NCBI RefSeq assembly: GCF_023156195.1
Contig: NZ_JAKUKA010000001.1
Location: forward strand, 3,038,001-3,102,000
Length of the DNA: 64,000 nucleotides
Direction: 5' to 3'
Source: Chitinophaga sedimenti
Lineage (GTDB): Bacteria > Bacteroidota > Bacteroidia > Chitinophagales > Chitinophagaceae
Under the pieces are notes generated by a model, which had not been told where the DNA came from, did no database searches, and saw nothing but the letters and a program-made list of their open reading frames with translations. The translations under genes and the position numbers were made by a program. This document shows, in pieces, positions 43,021-53,787 of the stretch. Within the stretch, counting starts at the first letter, position 1, and every line of letters begins with the position of its first letter.

Positions 43021-45212
43021 TCATTGTTCCTGTTCCTGCAACCATTGGTAATAGCTGACCACTGCACGTATTTCGCCGTAGGAAAACTGGTCGCCCAGCC
43101 GCTCTTTGAGCGGACCTAAAGCCTCGCCGCCCATCTTTTCAATGGCATTCATGATAGGCGGAATTTTCTGCCGCGGCACCAGTTCATGCACATCCAGTTC
43201 ACCGGTGCGGATAAAAGCCGCCAGGTGCGCCTGGATGGTGTTGGGCGCCAGGTTGCGCAGGTGCGCCACATCGTCCACGGAATTGCCTTCCAGGAATAAT
43301 TGTAATGTTTGCCGCTGGGTATTGCTGTTCCCGCTCGTGGCGGCAGCCGGCTTCTGCTTTTTGGCCGTGCTGCGTTTGGGGGCGCTCACGTTCGATTTGA
43401 GGTGTATTTGTGTAGGTACCCTGTTCAGGATGCAATAGTCCTGCACGGTCTGTAGAAATGCATCGCCGTATTTGGCCAGCTTCACTTCACCAAAGCCGGA
43501 GATTTTCGAAATATCGGTAAGGGTTAATGGCAGATAGGTAGCCAGTTCTACCAGGGTGGCATCGGAGAACACAATGTACGGCGGCACATTGTCGCGCTGC
43601 GCCACTTCGCGGCGCAATTGCTTCAACAGCTTCAGCAGATCGTCCTGCTGCGGCGCCTTGTTCTTCGGTGTCGCGCCCGACAACTGCACTTCCCTGGCAG
43701 CTGCCGTTTGTTTCGTCAGCATCACCTGCTGCCCGCCTTTCAGTACTTCCCAGCTGGTGTCGGAAAGTTTTAATACGGGAAACTCATTGCCGGACAGTTG
43801 CAGTAAGCCAAGCTGCAATAATTCGCGGCCATATTGTTTCCATTGTTCTTTACTGAACTCGCGACCGATCCCATAGGTTTTAATCTCCTTATGAAAATCT
43901 TTTACAGCAGCGCTGCCGCGCAAAAAGTCGATCACGTAATTCATGCCCCAGCGCTCCTGTAAGCGGTATACCGCACTCAGCATCTTCTGCGCCGCAATGG
44001 TCGCATCCTCCCTTCCCCTTCCGTCATACAACGATCGCAGCTGCCGCAATGATCGGGCGCCGTTTCATCGAAGTAGTTGAGCAGGTATTTGCGGCGGCAC
44101 ATAAAAGTTTCGCAGAGACCGGCCATCTGATCCAGCTTTTTAAGCATGATGGCGCTCTGCGCTTCGTTGCCGTCCACGGTAGCAAAACGCTTCAGTTTAA
44201 ATACATCACCGGGACTGTAAAACAGCACCGCCTCACTTGGTAACCCGTCACGGCCGGCACGACCGGTTTCCTGGTAATAGCCCTCAATATTTTTGGGCAG
44301 GTCTACGTGCACGACAAACCGCACGTTGCTTTTATTGATGCCCATGCCGAAGGCGATGGTGGCCACCATGATGCGAATATCGTCTTTCAGGAACTTCTCC
44401 TGCCGCTCTTCACGCAGGTTGCGCTCCAGTCCGGCGTGATAAGCCGCGGCAGCAAAACCCGCGCGTTGGAGGTCTTCTGCCAGCGACTCGGTGGAAGCGC
44501 GGGACAGGCAATAGATAATACCGCTGTCCTCTTTCTTCTCTTCCAGGTAAGCCGCGAGTTGATCGAAGTAGTTTCGCTTCGGGCGGATGGAGTATTGGAT
44601 ATTGGGCCGGTTGAAGGAGTTTTCAAATACTTTGAATTCCTTCAGTTCCAGCTTGTCGATGATATCTTTTTTGGTGAGTGAATCAGCCGTAGCCGTCAGC
44701 GCGATCACCGGTGTATTGGGGAAAAATTGTTTCAGTTGTCCCAGCCCGAGGTACTCCGGACGAAAATCGTGGCCCCATTGGCTGATACAATGTGCTTCGT
44801 CTATAGCGAACAGCGACACGTCCAGCGTTTGCAGGTACTGCATAAATTTGCCATCGCCGAGCAGCCGCTCCGGCGCCACGTATAATAGTTTAATGGTTTT
44901 GTTACGCAGGTGTTGCGATACTTCCTGCTGCTCTGCCATACTGAGCGTGGAGTTGAGGAAGGCGGCGGGGATACCGTTCGCTTTCAGGGCGTCTACCTGG
45001 TCCTTCATCAATGCAATGAGCGGCGACACCACGATGGTGACACCCTTAAAGGCGAGGGCCGGCAACTGGTAACAAATAGACTTACCGCCACCCGTAGGCA
45101 TCAGCACCACCGTATCCTTTCCGTCCATCACGTTCTCCACGATCGCCTGTTGGTTATGACGGAAATTCTCGTACCCGAAATGTTGCTTGAGCAGCGTTAA
45201 CACAGATTGCAT
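43021..45212 (-). CDS. recQ: ATP-dependent DNA helicase RecQ (one frame break)
   Basis: 3'-5' helicase for repair and recombination. I choose ATG 45212 ([18 protein letters not shown]) over the in-frame ATG at 45236. The latter would begin almost at the predicted transcript start. Walker A is [14 protein letters not shown] and the DEAH box is [15 protein letters not shown]; motif VI is [13 protein letters not shown]. The zinc module [11 protein letters not shown]...HCGSCDRC is followed by an RQC domain and then an HRDC domain ([23 protein letters not shown]). The frame breaks near 44005. Repaired length is about 730 residues. Confidence 0.95.
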
Positions 45213-45243
45213 ATTTCCCCGGCCTCCAAATTGCATTTAGCGG

Positions 45244-45251
45244 CAAATATA
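45244..45251 (-). promoter_or_regulatory. -7 promoter element for recQ
   Basis: The minus strand reads TATATTTG, an exact TAnnTTTG match. It lies 32 bases before the chosen ATG at 45212. Confidence 0.45.
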
Positions 45252-45267
45252 GTCGTAAAAAATAACT

Positions 45268-45300
45268 CCGTGCCTTTCCCGGTGTAACGGGAGGGCACGG
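45268..45300 (-). terminator. terminator between the secreted unknown and recQ
   Basis: CCGTGCC and TCCCG pair with CGGGA and GGCACGG around a 6-base loop. A TTATTTTTTA tract follows on minus, about 35 bases past the upstream gene's stop. Confidence 0.75.
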
Positions 45301-45334
45301 AGCTCAGTAATCAAATCTACTTAAAAATATTAAT

Positions 45335-45925
45335 CTACTTTTTGCTGATAAATTTAGCGAGCGCTTTACCGGTGAGAGCATACGCTTCAGAAATACGCCA
45401 GCCCGAGTCAAAGTCAACACCCATCGCATCGCCACCGGGGTGTTGTCTACCGTGAACTTTACCAGCTCTTTGTTAGACGCGTCTACCAGGGTAATTTCTG
45501 TATCGATGCGGGCGGATTTACGCATGACGCCTACATTAAAACCAGGCTCAATGAACGTAGTATGCACGATCATCGTGTACTTTGCCCTTTTATAGTTACC
45601 GGCCGGGTGATCGAAGTGTTTGGAGAACAATTCGTTGAACTTGGGCTCATAGCGGGAGCTGCGGTCGTCTTTCCAGGCTTTTTCCAGGCATCGCCCTTAC
45701 CGGCTTCTTTTTTATTGTATTCCGCTTTTTCTTGTCGATGTAGTGCTGCTCATCGCCCTCTTTGCCTACCTGTAAACCGTCGTACGTAAAGGTCGTGTTG
45801 AGGGTGTCGATGTTTTTAAAGGCGGCGATGTCGCCACTTACGAGTTTGATTTTTTGGGCAGAAGAGCGCTGCGGGGCCAGGGACGCGGCCAGCAGCAGGA
45901 GCATTGCAGTCGGAAAATGTTTCAT
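45335..45925 (-). CDS. secreted protein of unknown function (two frame breaks)
   Basis: Starts MKHFPTAMLLLLAASLAPQRSSAQ, a clear signal peptide. The mature part opens KIKLVSGDIAAFKNIDTLNT and includes a Lys-rich stretch. It then has KRAKYTMIVHTTFIEPGFNVG and IDTEITLVDASNKELVKF, which look like beta strands. Breaks lie near 45720 and 45440; after repair it ends ALTGKALAKFISKK at 45335. Length is about 196 residues. No family is recognised. Probably periplasmic. Confidence 0.65.
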
Positions 45926-45947
45926 ATTGTTGATGAGGTTTATGCGG

Positions 45948-45955
45948 CAAAACTA
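45948..45955 (-). promoter_or_regulatory. -7 promoter element for the secreted unknown
   Basis: The minus strand reads TAGTTTTG, an exact TAnnTTTG match 22 bases before the ATG at 45925. Confidence 0.4.
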
Positions 45956-46167
45956 AGCATTAATTAATTTACTATATCTTATCAGATTATAACAAACGTG
46001 TTAAAATCCGTTTATCGTCTATTTTTGCGGTTTACACGCAGCAGCAAGCAAATTCTGGCATAAACTGTGCGGCTGGATAATTTATTCAACCTGTATAAAC
46101 TTAAGCGGACAGCATTTCGTAACTTCATCATGTTGTTACAAACCCGCTTTATTCAAACCTACTACTG

Positions 46168-46995
46168 ATGCAAAACGACACCGCAACGATCAGCGCACTT
46201 TTTAACGCGGCCAACCTGGAAGTGGAGATGGGCAACCTGGAAGAAGCAGCTGTATTCCTCCGCAAAGCCATCCACCTGAAAGAGGACAGCTCACCCACGG
46301 AAGCCTCCCTGGCCAATGATTATTTTAATCTCGGGCTCATGGAAAAGGCACTGGACAACCTGGAAGCGGCCCGTACCACGATGTACAAAGCACTGGAACT
46401 CGAATCTGCTTCCAGCCAGCCCCGGGACTTGTCCGACATCTACTATCACCTGTCGGCAGTGGAAAATAACCTTGGTAACTTCACCGCCGCCAAAATGCTG
46501 GTGGAAAAAAGCCTGCCCGGCATCATCGCCCGTTACGGCGAAAACGACCTGCGCACCGCCAACCTTTATTATCACCTGTCACTTACAGAAGATGAATTGG
46601 GCAACCTCCAGGCCGCAAAAACAGCTATTGAGCAAAACATCGGGATCGAAAAAACGCACTACGAAGACACACATCCTTCGCTTGGCAAAAGTTACTACCA
46701 GCTGGCCATGATCGAGCGTAAACTGCAGCATTACCCTGCCGCACTGGAGCTCATCAAAAAAACACTGGCCTCCGACTTTGCACAGGAAGAAGTATCGCCC
46801 ATCGAAACCAGTGTGCACTTCTGGAGCCTTTCCGAAGTTACCCTCGAAATGGGCGACCGCGAAGAAGCCAAAAAGATCGGCGTACACTGCTACAACATGA
46901 TCGATGAGGAAATTCCGGAAGATCACATTCTTAAACGCGACGTTTATCAATATCTCTTCACTAACTTCCCGGAGCTTTTCGAAGAAACCGTTTAG
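46168..46995 (+). CDS. cytosolic TPR-repeat protein
   Basis: 275 residues, intact, no signal peptide. About five tetratricopeptide units of 40-44 residues are visible, as in kinesin-light-chain-like proteins (EASLANDYFNLGLMEKALDN, DLSDIYYHLSAVENNLGN, RTANLYYHLSLTEDELGN, LGKSYYQLAMIERKLQHY). Such arrays bind partner peptides. A terminator follows, and next comes a two-component pair on the same strand, but nothing links them directly. Confidence 0.8.
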   Translation: MQNDTATISALFNAANLEVEMGNLEEAAVFLRKAIHLKEDSSPTEASLANDYFNLGLMEKALDNLEAARTTMYKALELESASSQPRDLSDIYYHLSAVENNLGNFTAAKMLVEKSLPGIIARYGENDLRTANLYYHLSLTEDELGNLQAAKTAIEQNIGIEKTHYEDTHPSLGKSYYQLAMIERKLQHYPAALELIKKTLASDFAQEEVSPIETSVHFWSLSEVTLEMGDREEAKKIGVHCYNMIDEEIPEDHILKRDVYQYLFTNFPELFEETV

Positions 46996-47019
46996 CACAA
47001 CGGGGTCATCATACACTGT

Positions 47020-47051
47020 ACAAAGGCAGTCCCGGCCGGGGCTGCCTTTGT
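47020..47051 (+). terminator. terminator after the TPR gene
   Basis: Arms ACAAAGGCAG and CTGCCTTTGT, continued by an inner CCC/GGG stem, lie 25 bases past the stop and are followed by ATTT. Confidence 0.8.
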
Positions 47052-47198
47052 ATTTCAGCAGAAACCGGTATAGAATATGTTATGGTTGCGTAGGCGCTAT
47101 GCGTTATCAGCACTGTAGCCAACCATGAAGTGATTTACTTTTTATTGTTGGGAATTGACTTGTGGAAATATTTGTAGAACAAATACCACAATGCCCTT

Positions 47199-47206
47199 TA
47201 TTTTTG
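47199..47206 (+). promoter_or_regulatory. -7 promoter element for the response regulator/hybrid kinase operon
   Basis: TATTTTTG matches TAnnTTTG 27 bases before the TTG start. A TTTG lies 24 bases further upstream (47171-47174), longer than the usual 19-21 spacing. Confidence 0.4.
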
Positions 47207-47233
47207 GCGATAACAAGAAAACCATTTAAAGCT

Positions 47234-47637
47234 TTGAGACAACTAACCTGCCTGCTAATCGATGATGATGCCGATGACCTCTCGAATTTTTTTCGATGGC
47301 CATGCAGCGTTTGAACAAACAGGTACATTGCATCGCCTACGACGATGCCATTGAAGCGCTGAAGGAACTGTCGGCCGATGCGAACTTTCTGCCCGACTTC
47401 ATTTTCCTTGACCTGAACATGCCACGCATGCAGGGCAAACAATTATTACGCGAGATGAAAAAACTGGAACATCTTTCGAACGTACCGTTTATCATCTATT
47501 CCACTTCCTCCGAATCGCATGATGTGGAGGAAACGAAAGCACTCGGCGCGGTGGATTATGTTGTAAAAGCCCCCAGCATCAAACTATTGTCTGAACGCAC
47601 GGAACAAGTCATTAATCTATATAAAAAGCCCTCTTAG
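47234..47637 (+). CDS. single-domain response regulator (one frame break)
   Basis: Starts at TTG 47234 (LRQLTCLLIDDDADDLSNFF). A T is missing in the T-run near 47292, then the frame continues SMAMQRLNKQVHC. The acidic pocket IDDDADD, phospho-acceptor FIFLDLNMP, the Ser in FIIYSTSSE and the switch Lys in YVVKAP are all present. Length is about 134 residues with no output domain, like CheY- or Rcp1-type regulators. The gene ends 5 bases before the hybrid kinase, a probable partner. Confidence 0.88.
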
Positions 47638-47642
47638 TCAAT

Positions 47643-50600
47643 ATGACCACTAACGAACAGACAATCCCGGGCTTCCTGACCGGCGGCGGCGAACTGGGCG
47701 AGTTAATCCGCGGAAAAGACTGGTCGGCAACCCCACTGGGACCAGTAGATACCTGGCCACAGAGCCTTCGCACCTGCGTCCGCATCATCCTCACGTCCTC
47801 GCAACCCATGTTCGTATGGTGGGGGCCCGATCTGATCAATCTTTATAATGATGCTTACAAAGCCATCGTAGGCGGTAAGCATCCCGATGCGCTGGGACAA
47901 CCAGCCAGACAGGTGTGGGCGGAGATATGGGACGAGTCTGGGCCCCGCGCAGAAACGGCGCTCAGGAAAAATATAGGCACCTATGATGAAGCATTACTGC
48001 TTATCATGGAGCGCAACGGCTACCCCGAAGAAACTTATTACACCTTTTCCTACAGCCCCGTGCCCGGCGATGATGGCCAGCCACAGGGCATCATCTGCGC
48101 CAATTCGGACGATACCGAACGCATTACCGGCGACCGGCAGATGCGCACGCTTCGCGAAATCAGCAACCGCACCATGGAGGCAAAAACCGAAGCAGAAACT
48201 TATGAACGTACGTTAGCTGCATTGGAACAAAACCCACAGGACTTTCCCTTTGCAGCCATCTATCGTTTTGAAAATGAATGCACAGTAGCACACCTCGCCG
48301 GAAAAACCTCAACGGAGCTAACTGCGGGTATGATGCCAACGCAGCTAAGACTAAGCGAGCAGCTGCCCGACGTATGGGGATTGGCCGACATGTGCAGGGA
48401 GCATACGCACATCATTAAAACTGATTTACCAGCAGTATTCGGCCCTTTGCCTGCCGGCAGTTTCTGGAAGAGAAGCCCGGACAAGGTATTGATTATGCCG
48501 GTACAGCAGGCCGGCCAAAAGTTACCCTTCGCTGCGCTGGTCGTGGGACTTAGTCCTTTCCGGCAGGCAGATGAAAGGTATATTGGCTTTTTTAAACTCG
48601 TGGCCGACCAGGTCGCGTCGAGTCTTGTGAATGTGCGCACGTTCGAAGAAGAACGCAAACGGACGGAAGCACTGCTGGAACTAGACCGCGCTAAAACAAC
48701 CTTCTTTAGCAACATCAGTCACGAATTCCGGACACCGCTGACATTGATGTTAGGTCCCCTCGAAGAATTATTGAACGATCCGCAGCAATTACTGCCGGAA
48801 CAACACCGCGCCAACATTGCCTCCACGCACCGCAACGCTTTGCGGCTGCTGCGTTTGGTGAATACCCTGCTCGACTTCAGCCGCATTGAATCGGACCGGT
48901 TGCAGGCGGTATTCGCGCCGGTAGACTTATCACAGTTCACCACCGACCTGGCCGGCAGTTTCCGGGCTGCGGTAGAACATGCGGGCATGGAGTACGAGGT
49001 GCGTTGCGCACCACTGCCACAGGCTGCATACGTTGATAAGCAGATGTGGGAAAAGATCGTATTAAACCTATTATCGAACGCTTTTAAATATACCCTCAGA
49101 GGACGCATCTCTGTTTCGCTGGAAGCAGATGGCGCACAGGCTGTATTGAAGGTAGCAGATACGGGCATCGGCATCCCGGAAGCGGAGCTGCCACGCATGT
49201 TCGAACGTTTCCACCGCATACAGAACGCGAACGGGCGTACGCATGAAGGTACCGGCATCGGTTTGTCACTGGTAAAAGAATTAGTAAGTTTTCACCAGGG
49301 AGTAATTGACGTAAACAGTAAAGAAGGCGAAGGCAGCGTGTTTACCGTTCGCCTGCCGTTAGGCCGCGCCCATCTGCCGGACAGCCATATCGCAGAAACG
49401 GCCGCCAGCGACTACGAATCCATTTTGCCGGACATGTACCTGCAGGAAGTATTGAGCCTTACCGGCACTGAGAGAGCTGAACCCGTCGAAGAAAAACAAC
49501 AAGGCACCCCCGCCCATATATTGGTGGTCGACGACAACGTGGACATGCGCGATTACATCAGCCGGCTGCTCCAGAAAGGCTACCGCGTAACGGTAGCAGC
49601 AAACGGCGAACAGGCGCTGGAGCTGATCGCAAAAGAAACGCCGGACCTGGTATTGTCCGATATCATGATGCCCGTTATGGACGGCATTGAACTGCTGCAC
49701 AAGATAAAAGGAAACCCTGCCACGGCGGCATTACCCGTTATCCTCCTCTCTGCCCGCGCGGGTGAAGAAGCCCGTATCGAGGGTTATGATATCGGCGCAG
49801 ATGATTACGTCGTAAAACCTTTCTCGGCCCGCGAGCTGCAGGCCCGCATCAAGGCGCAGATTAAAATAGCGGCAACACGACGGGAAACAGAGCAACACCT
49901 TCGCAACCTGTTTTCCCATACGCCTTTTCCCGTGGCCATTTTCCGCGGACCAGAATTATATATTGAACTGGCGAACGACAAGATGCTCGACTTCTGGAAC
50001 CGTACACATGAAAAGTACGTTATAAAAAGCTGATAGAAGTATTCCCGGAAATCAGCGAGCAGTCGCCTTACCTGAAGCTGCGCGATGTATTCCATACCGG
50101 GAAACGGGTGGTAGAAACGGAGCGCATGATCACTTACCAGCGCGATATGTTCCTGCACAATGCTTATTACAACGCGGTATATGAGCCCGTGGCGGATGAA
50201 CAGGGAAACATCACACATATTATCGTGATGACGCAGGATATTACTGACCTGGTAAGGGCGAGACAGCTGGCGCAAAGTAGTGCGGAAGAACTCGAACGCG
50301 CGGTAACGGAACGTACCGAAGAACTGCGCCAGTCCAATGTGCAGCTCACCAAATCGAACCACGAGCTGGAGCAGTTTGCTTACATCGCCAGCCATGACCT
50401 GCAGGAGCCTTTGCGTAAAATACAGGTCTTCTCCGAGCTGTTGAAAGATCACCTGGAAGATAAAACCATTGCAGACAAATACTTTGAAAAGATACATGAA
50501 TCGGCCCGCCGCATGTCGTCGCTCATACGCGATGTATTGCACTACAGCCGGCTGAGCAACTCACCGGAACAACTGGTGAGCGTAGACCTGAACAAAACCC

Positions 50601-51058
50601 TGCAACATGTTACTTCCGATTTTGACCTGTTGATCGAGCAGAAGAAAGCGGTGGTCCGTCAATCGGGATTACCGGTGATACAGGGTATCCCTTCTCAATT
50701 GCAGCAATTGTTTGCCAACCTGCTGAACAATGCGCTGAAGTTTGCGGATAAGGAGCAGCCTGTCATCAGCCTGCGGTCCATGCCGGTTACTGCCGGAGAG
50801 GTGGCCTTATATCCACAGCTGGATGCGGCCAGGAATTACGTGAAAGTGATGTTTGCGGATAACGGGATCGGGTTTGAGCAACAATATGCCGAACAGATAT
50901 TCGTGATCTTCCAGCGGTTGAATGATAAACAGCGGTATAAAGGAACAGGCATCGGGCTGGCACTTTGTAAAAAGATCGTGGAAAACCATGGCGGTGTGAT
51001 TATAGCCAGGGGAGCGCCGGGCGAAGGGGCTGTGTTTGAAATGATATTTCCAGTATAA
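47643..51058 (+). CDS. large hybrid histidine kinase with two kinase cores (one frame break)
   Basis: About 1138 residues without membrane helices. Order: a PAS-like domain (about 30-165, SQPMFVWWGPDLINLYNDAY), GAF-like domain (about 185-335), first HisKA with His360 in SNISHEFRTPL, HATPase with LNLLSNAFKYT, receiver with Asp673 in VLSDIMMPVMDG, a second PAS (about 760-890), second HisKA with His918 in YIASHDLQEPL, and a final HATPase ending VIIARGAPGEGAVFEMIFPV. The frame breaks near 50025, where KYVIKS should continue KKLIEVFPEI. It may instead be two genes, but the downstream piece starts mid-PAS, so one gene is favoured. The signal is unknown. Confidence 0.88.
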
Positions 51059-51084
51059 AAAAGCCCCGGCAGCCGGGCTTTTTT
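51057..51084. terminator. bidirectional terminator between the hybrid kinase and S10 peptidase
   Basis: A-run, GCCCCGGC/GCCGGGC hairpin and T-run lie immediately after the kinase stop and close to the convergent peptidase stop. Confidence 0.85.
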
Positions 51085-51087
51085 ATT

Positions 51088-52595
51088 TTAATATTTCGCA
51101 GGTGTTCCCGGTTTCGGGATCGCCTTTTTATAAAGTTGCGGAGGTTCTCGTTGCTCGATACCAGGTCGTCTTTACGCAGGTACATCATGTGTCCGCTGCG
51201 GTAGCCTTCCCAGGACATACGGTCCTTCAGTTTACCGGATGGGTCCATTTGCCAGAGGTTGTATTTCGCGTTGAAATAATCGCAGGCGCCGTCGTAGTAC
51301 CCCGACTGTACCAGCAGGTGCAGGTAAGGGTTCTGGGCCATGGCCTGGCGCAGATTTTCCGCGGTGCGGTCACCGCTGCGGTTCCAGGGATGTACCGGGC
51401 CGAACATGTAATATTTCATATCCGTCTTATAGTTCAGCTCATCTCTTAAATACATGTTGATGGCCGGTGTAAAAGAATGCAACCACGAAGTGAGTTCAGC
51501 ATTGTAATCCGGGCTCTCCCCGCATCCTGCCGGTCGATGCCGCGGTAGCGCGAATCGAGGCGCCCTACGGTGAAGCTCTGGTCACGCAGCAGCTCTTTCC
51601 AGAAGAAGTCGTACGGGATATTCAGGTTAAACTGCAATACTACGCTTTCCTTCAGACCGGTATAACGTGCCATCTTAGCTGCAAGTTCTTTTTCTTTGCC
51701 TCCTCGAGCGTATGACCTTTGGCGATGGCCGGGATCAGTTCGTTTATGGTGAAAGCCTCCACTTCGGGCAACATCTGCTCCAGGTCTTTGCTTTGCAGAT
51801 CGGGCGCCTGTTTTTATGATACCATGCCGTGGCCGCGAAATAAGGAATACGCAGCGCCGCCTCTACCGGGCCGGAACGCTCGATGCCCAGTTCTGTAGGC
51901 GACACCAGCACCACGCCATTGAGATACATCCACTGCGCGTTCTGCAGTTCCAATGCGAGACCGGATACGCGGGTGGTGCCGTAGCTTTCGCCGATCAGGA
52001 ACTTCGGAGAAGCCCAGCGCTTGTAGCGGCTTACAAACGTATTGATCCATTCCGCGAGATAACGAATGTCTTCGTTCACGCCGAAAAACTGGCCGCGGTC
52101 AACGTCCTTATTGGCCATGCGCGAAAAGCCGGTGTTCACAGGATCTACGTACAGTATATCGGCCACGTCCAGGATGGAATTCGGGTTGTCCTTCATGCCA
52201 TAAGGCTGTATAGGATACCCCTCGTCGTCTACTTTCAGGATGCGGGGACCGGTATAACCGATCTCCATCCATACCGCGGAAGTGCCGGGGCCGCCGTTGA
52301 AGGAGATCACGAGCGGACGGCTGTCTTTATCTTTTACATCCGTTCTTTCATAATAAGTGAAAAATACGCCTGCGATAGGCTTGTTCTCATTATCCCACAC
52401 GGGAATGGTGCCTGTAACGGCCCTGTAAGGCACATTTACGCCCTTAATCGCCACGCTGTTGGTAGTGATCACGGTGCGGTCGAGATCAAGGCTGCGCGAG
52501 GCGCCCGCTTCGGGTTTCGGTTCTGGTTTAGACTGGGCGGTCGCCTGTAACAAAGCGCCGCAGGCAAAGCAGGCAAGGATTAGATTTTTATACAT
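51088..52595 (-). CDS. secreted S10-family serine carboxypeptidase-like protein (three frame breaks)
   Basis: Signal peptide MYKNLILACFACGALLQATAQ. The S10 fold is shown by LVISFNGGPGTSAVWME (oxyanion region), FLIGESYGTTR with the nucleophile Ser, VQSGYYDGACDY with the Asp, and YRSGHMMY with the His, so the triad is complete. Breaks occur near 51812, 51515 and 51120. After repair it ends AIPKPGTPAKY at 51088, about 502 residues. It should trim C-terminal residues from peptides in the periplasm or outside the cell. Confidence 0.87.
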
Positions 52596-52959
52596 ACTAT
52601 TTAGATGCTGGTTATAGGGGCATAATGTAGGCTGTTTAAAGCAGATTTCGCCAAAAATTGGGATAAGAGGAAGGAAAAGGATAATATTTCGATAGCGCGG
52701 GCCAAAAAATGATTAGTTGCGGGATGCGGTTGCAGTGTACGACGAAAGGATGTCAGATAGGCAGGCACGGCTGAGTGCATGATTGTCACACTTACTGACA
52801 GGGAGGCACTTTCTTTAACATTTCTTTAAGATGAACGTCACCAAACTGTTAAGAAATAGCCCAAAACGCTGCTGTAACGTCCTGTGGAACAATATTTAAG
52901 CAATAGCAGGAGTTTAGAGAGAACCGTATCGTAATTTTAACCAAACAATCTGTTATTGC

Positions 52960-53716
52960 ATGAAGTTGAACCTGCGTAAAATCAAACCGACCATCTTTGC
53001 TGCCACACTTGCCACTTTAGTAGTTGCTACTCATTTACCTTCCAACGGTAATAGATCCGCTGCTGTAGCTACAACCACTAAAACAACGACCACCGTTACC
53101 ACCCGTGCGTCCGCCATGGCGGCATTGTACGATCAACTTTCGCTGGATTCTGCGGGTTTGTCCAAAGAGGCCTTCGATTATGCGCTGGCCGGCTACGAGC
53201 AACTCGGCGAAAGGTAAAATCCAGAACGACGGCGTACTGTCTATCGTGGATTTCAGCCTGCCTTCCAGCAAAAAACGCCTGTTCGTGATTGACCTGGAAA
53301 ATGGCAAACTGTTGTTCAATACCCCGGTATCGCACGGCAGAAATTCCGGGAAGGGCGACGCCACCTCCTTTTCCAATGCGCCCAACAGCTTTAAAAGCAG
53401 CCTTGGCTTTTATGTGACCGGCAACACTTACTCCGGTGAACATGGCTATTCGCTGCGCCTGAACGGTGAGGAAAAGGGTTTTAACGATAACGCCCTGTCG
53501 CGCGGTATCGTGATGCATTGCGCCGATTATGTGAATGAAGGCCTGGTGCAGAGCCAGGGTTACATTGGCCGCAGCCTGGGTTGCCCCGCCATTCCTACCG
53601 CCGTACACAAGAAAGTAATTTCAGCCATCAGCAACGGGTCCTGCCTGTTTGTATACAGCCGCGACAAAGGTTACCTGGCTAAATCCAAATTGATAAATTT
53701 TTCCAAATTAGTGTAG
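52960..53716 (+). CDS. murein L,D-transpeptidase catalytic-domain protein (one frame break)
   Basis: An N-terminal membrane or signal segment (IFAATLATLVVATHLP) precedes a Thr-rich linker (KTTTTVTTRAS). The catalytic region reads RLFVIDLENGKLLF and VSHGRNSGKGD, then SRGIVMHCADYVNEG, and RSLGCPAIP with the Cys nucleophile in an SLGC motif. This is the YkuD-related family seen in Bacteroidota. The frame breaks near 53212 (YEQLGER should continue AKGKIQNDG). Repaired length is about 252 residues. It should form 3-3 crosslinks in peptidoglycan or attach proteins to it, in the periplasm. Confidence 0.85.
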
Positions 53717-53740
53717 CAGCAGGTTTGCTATTAAAGGAGG

Positions 53741-53767
53741 CGCGGTCCGGCTATTTGCAGGACCGCG
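53741..53767. terminator. bidirectional terminator between the two L,D-transpeptidase genes
   Basis: A perfect 8-base stem CGCGGTCC/GGACCGCG with an 11-base loop lies between the convergent genes. Confidence 0.75.
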
Positions 53768-53787
53768 TCCGCTATTTTTAGGCGTTC

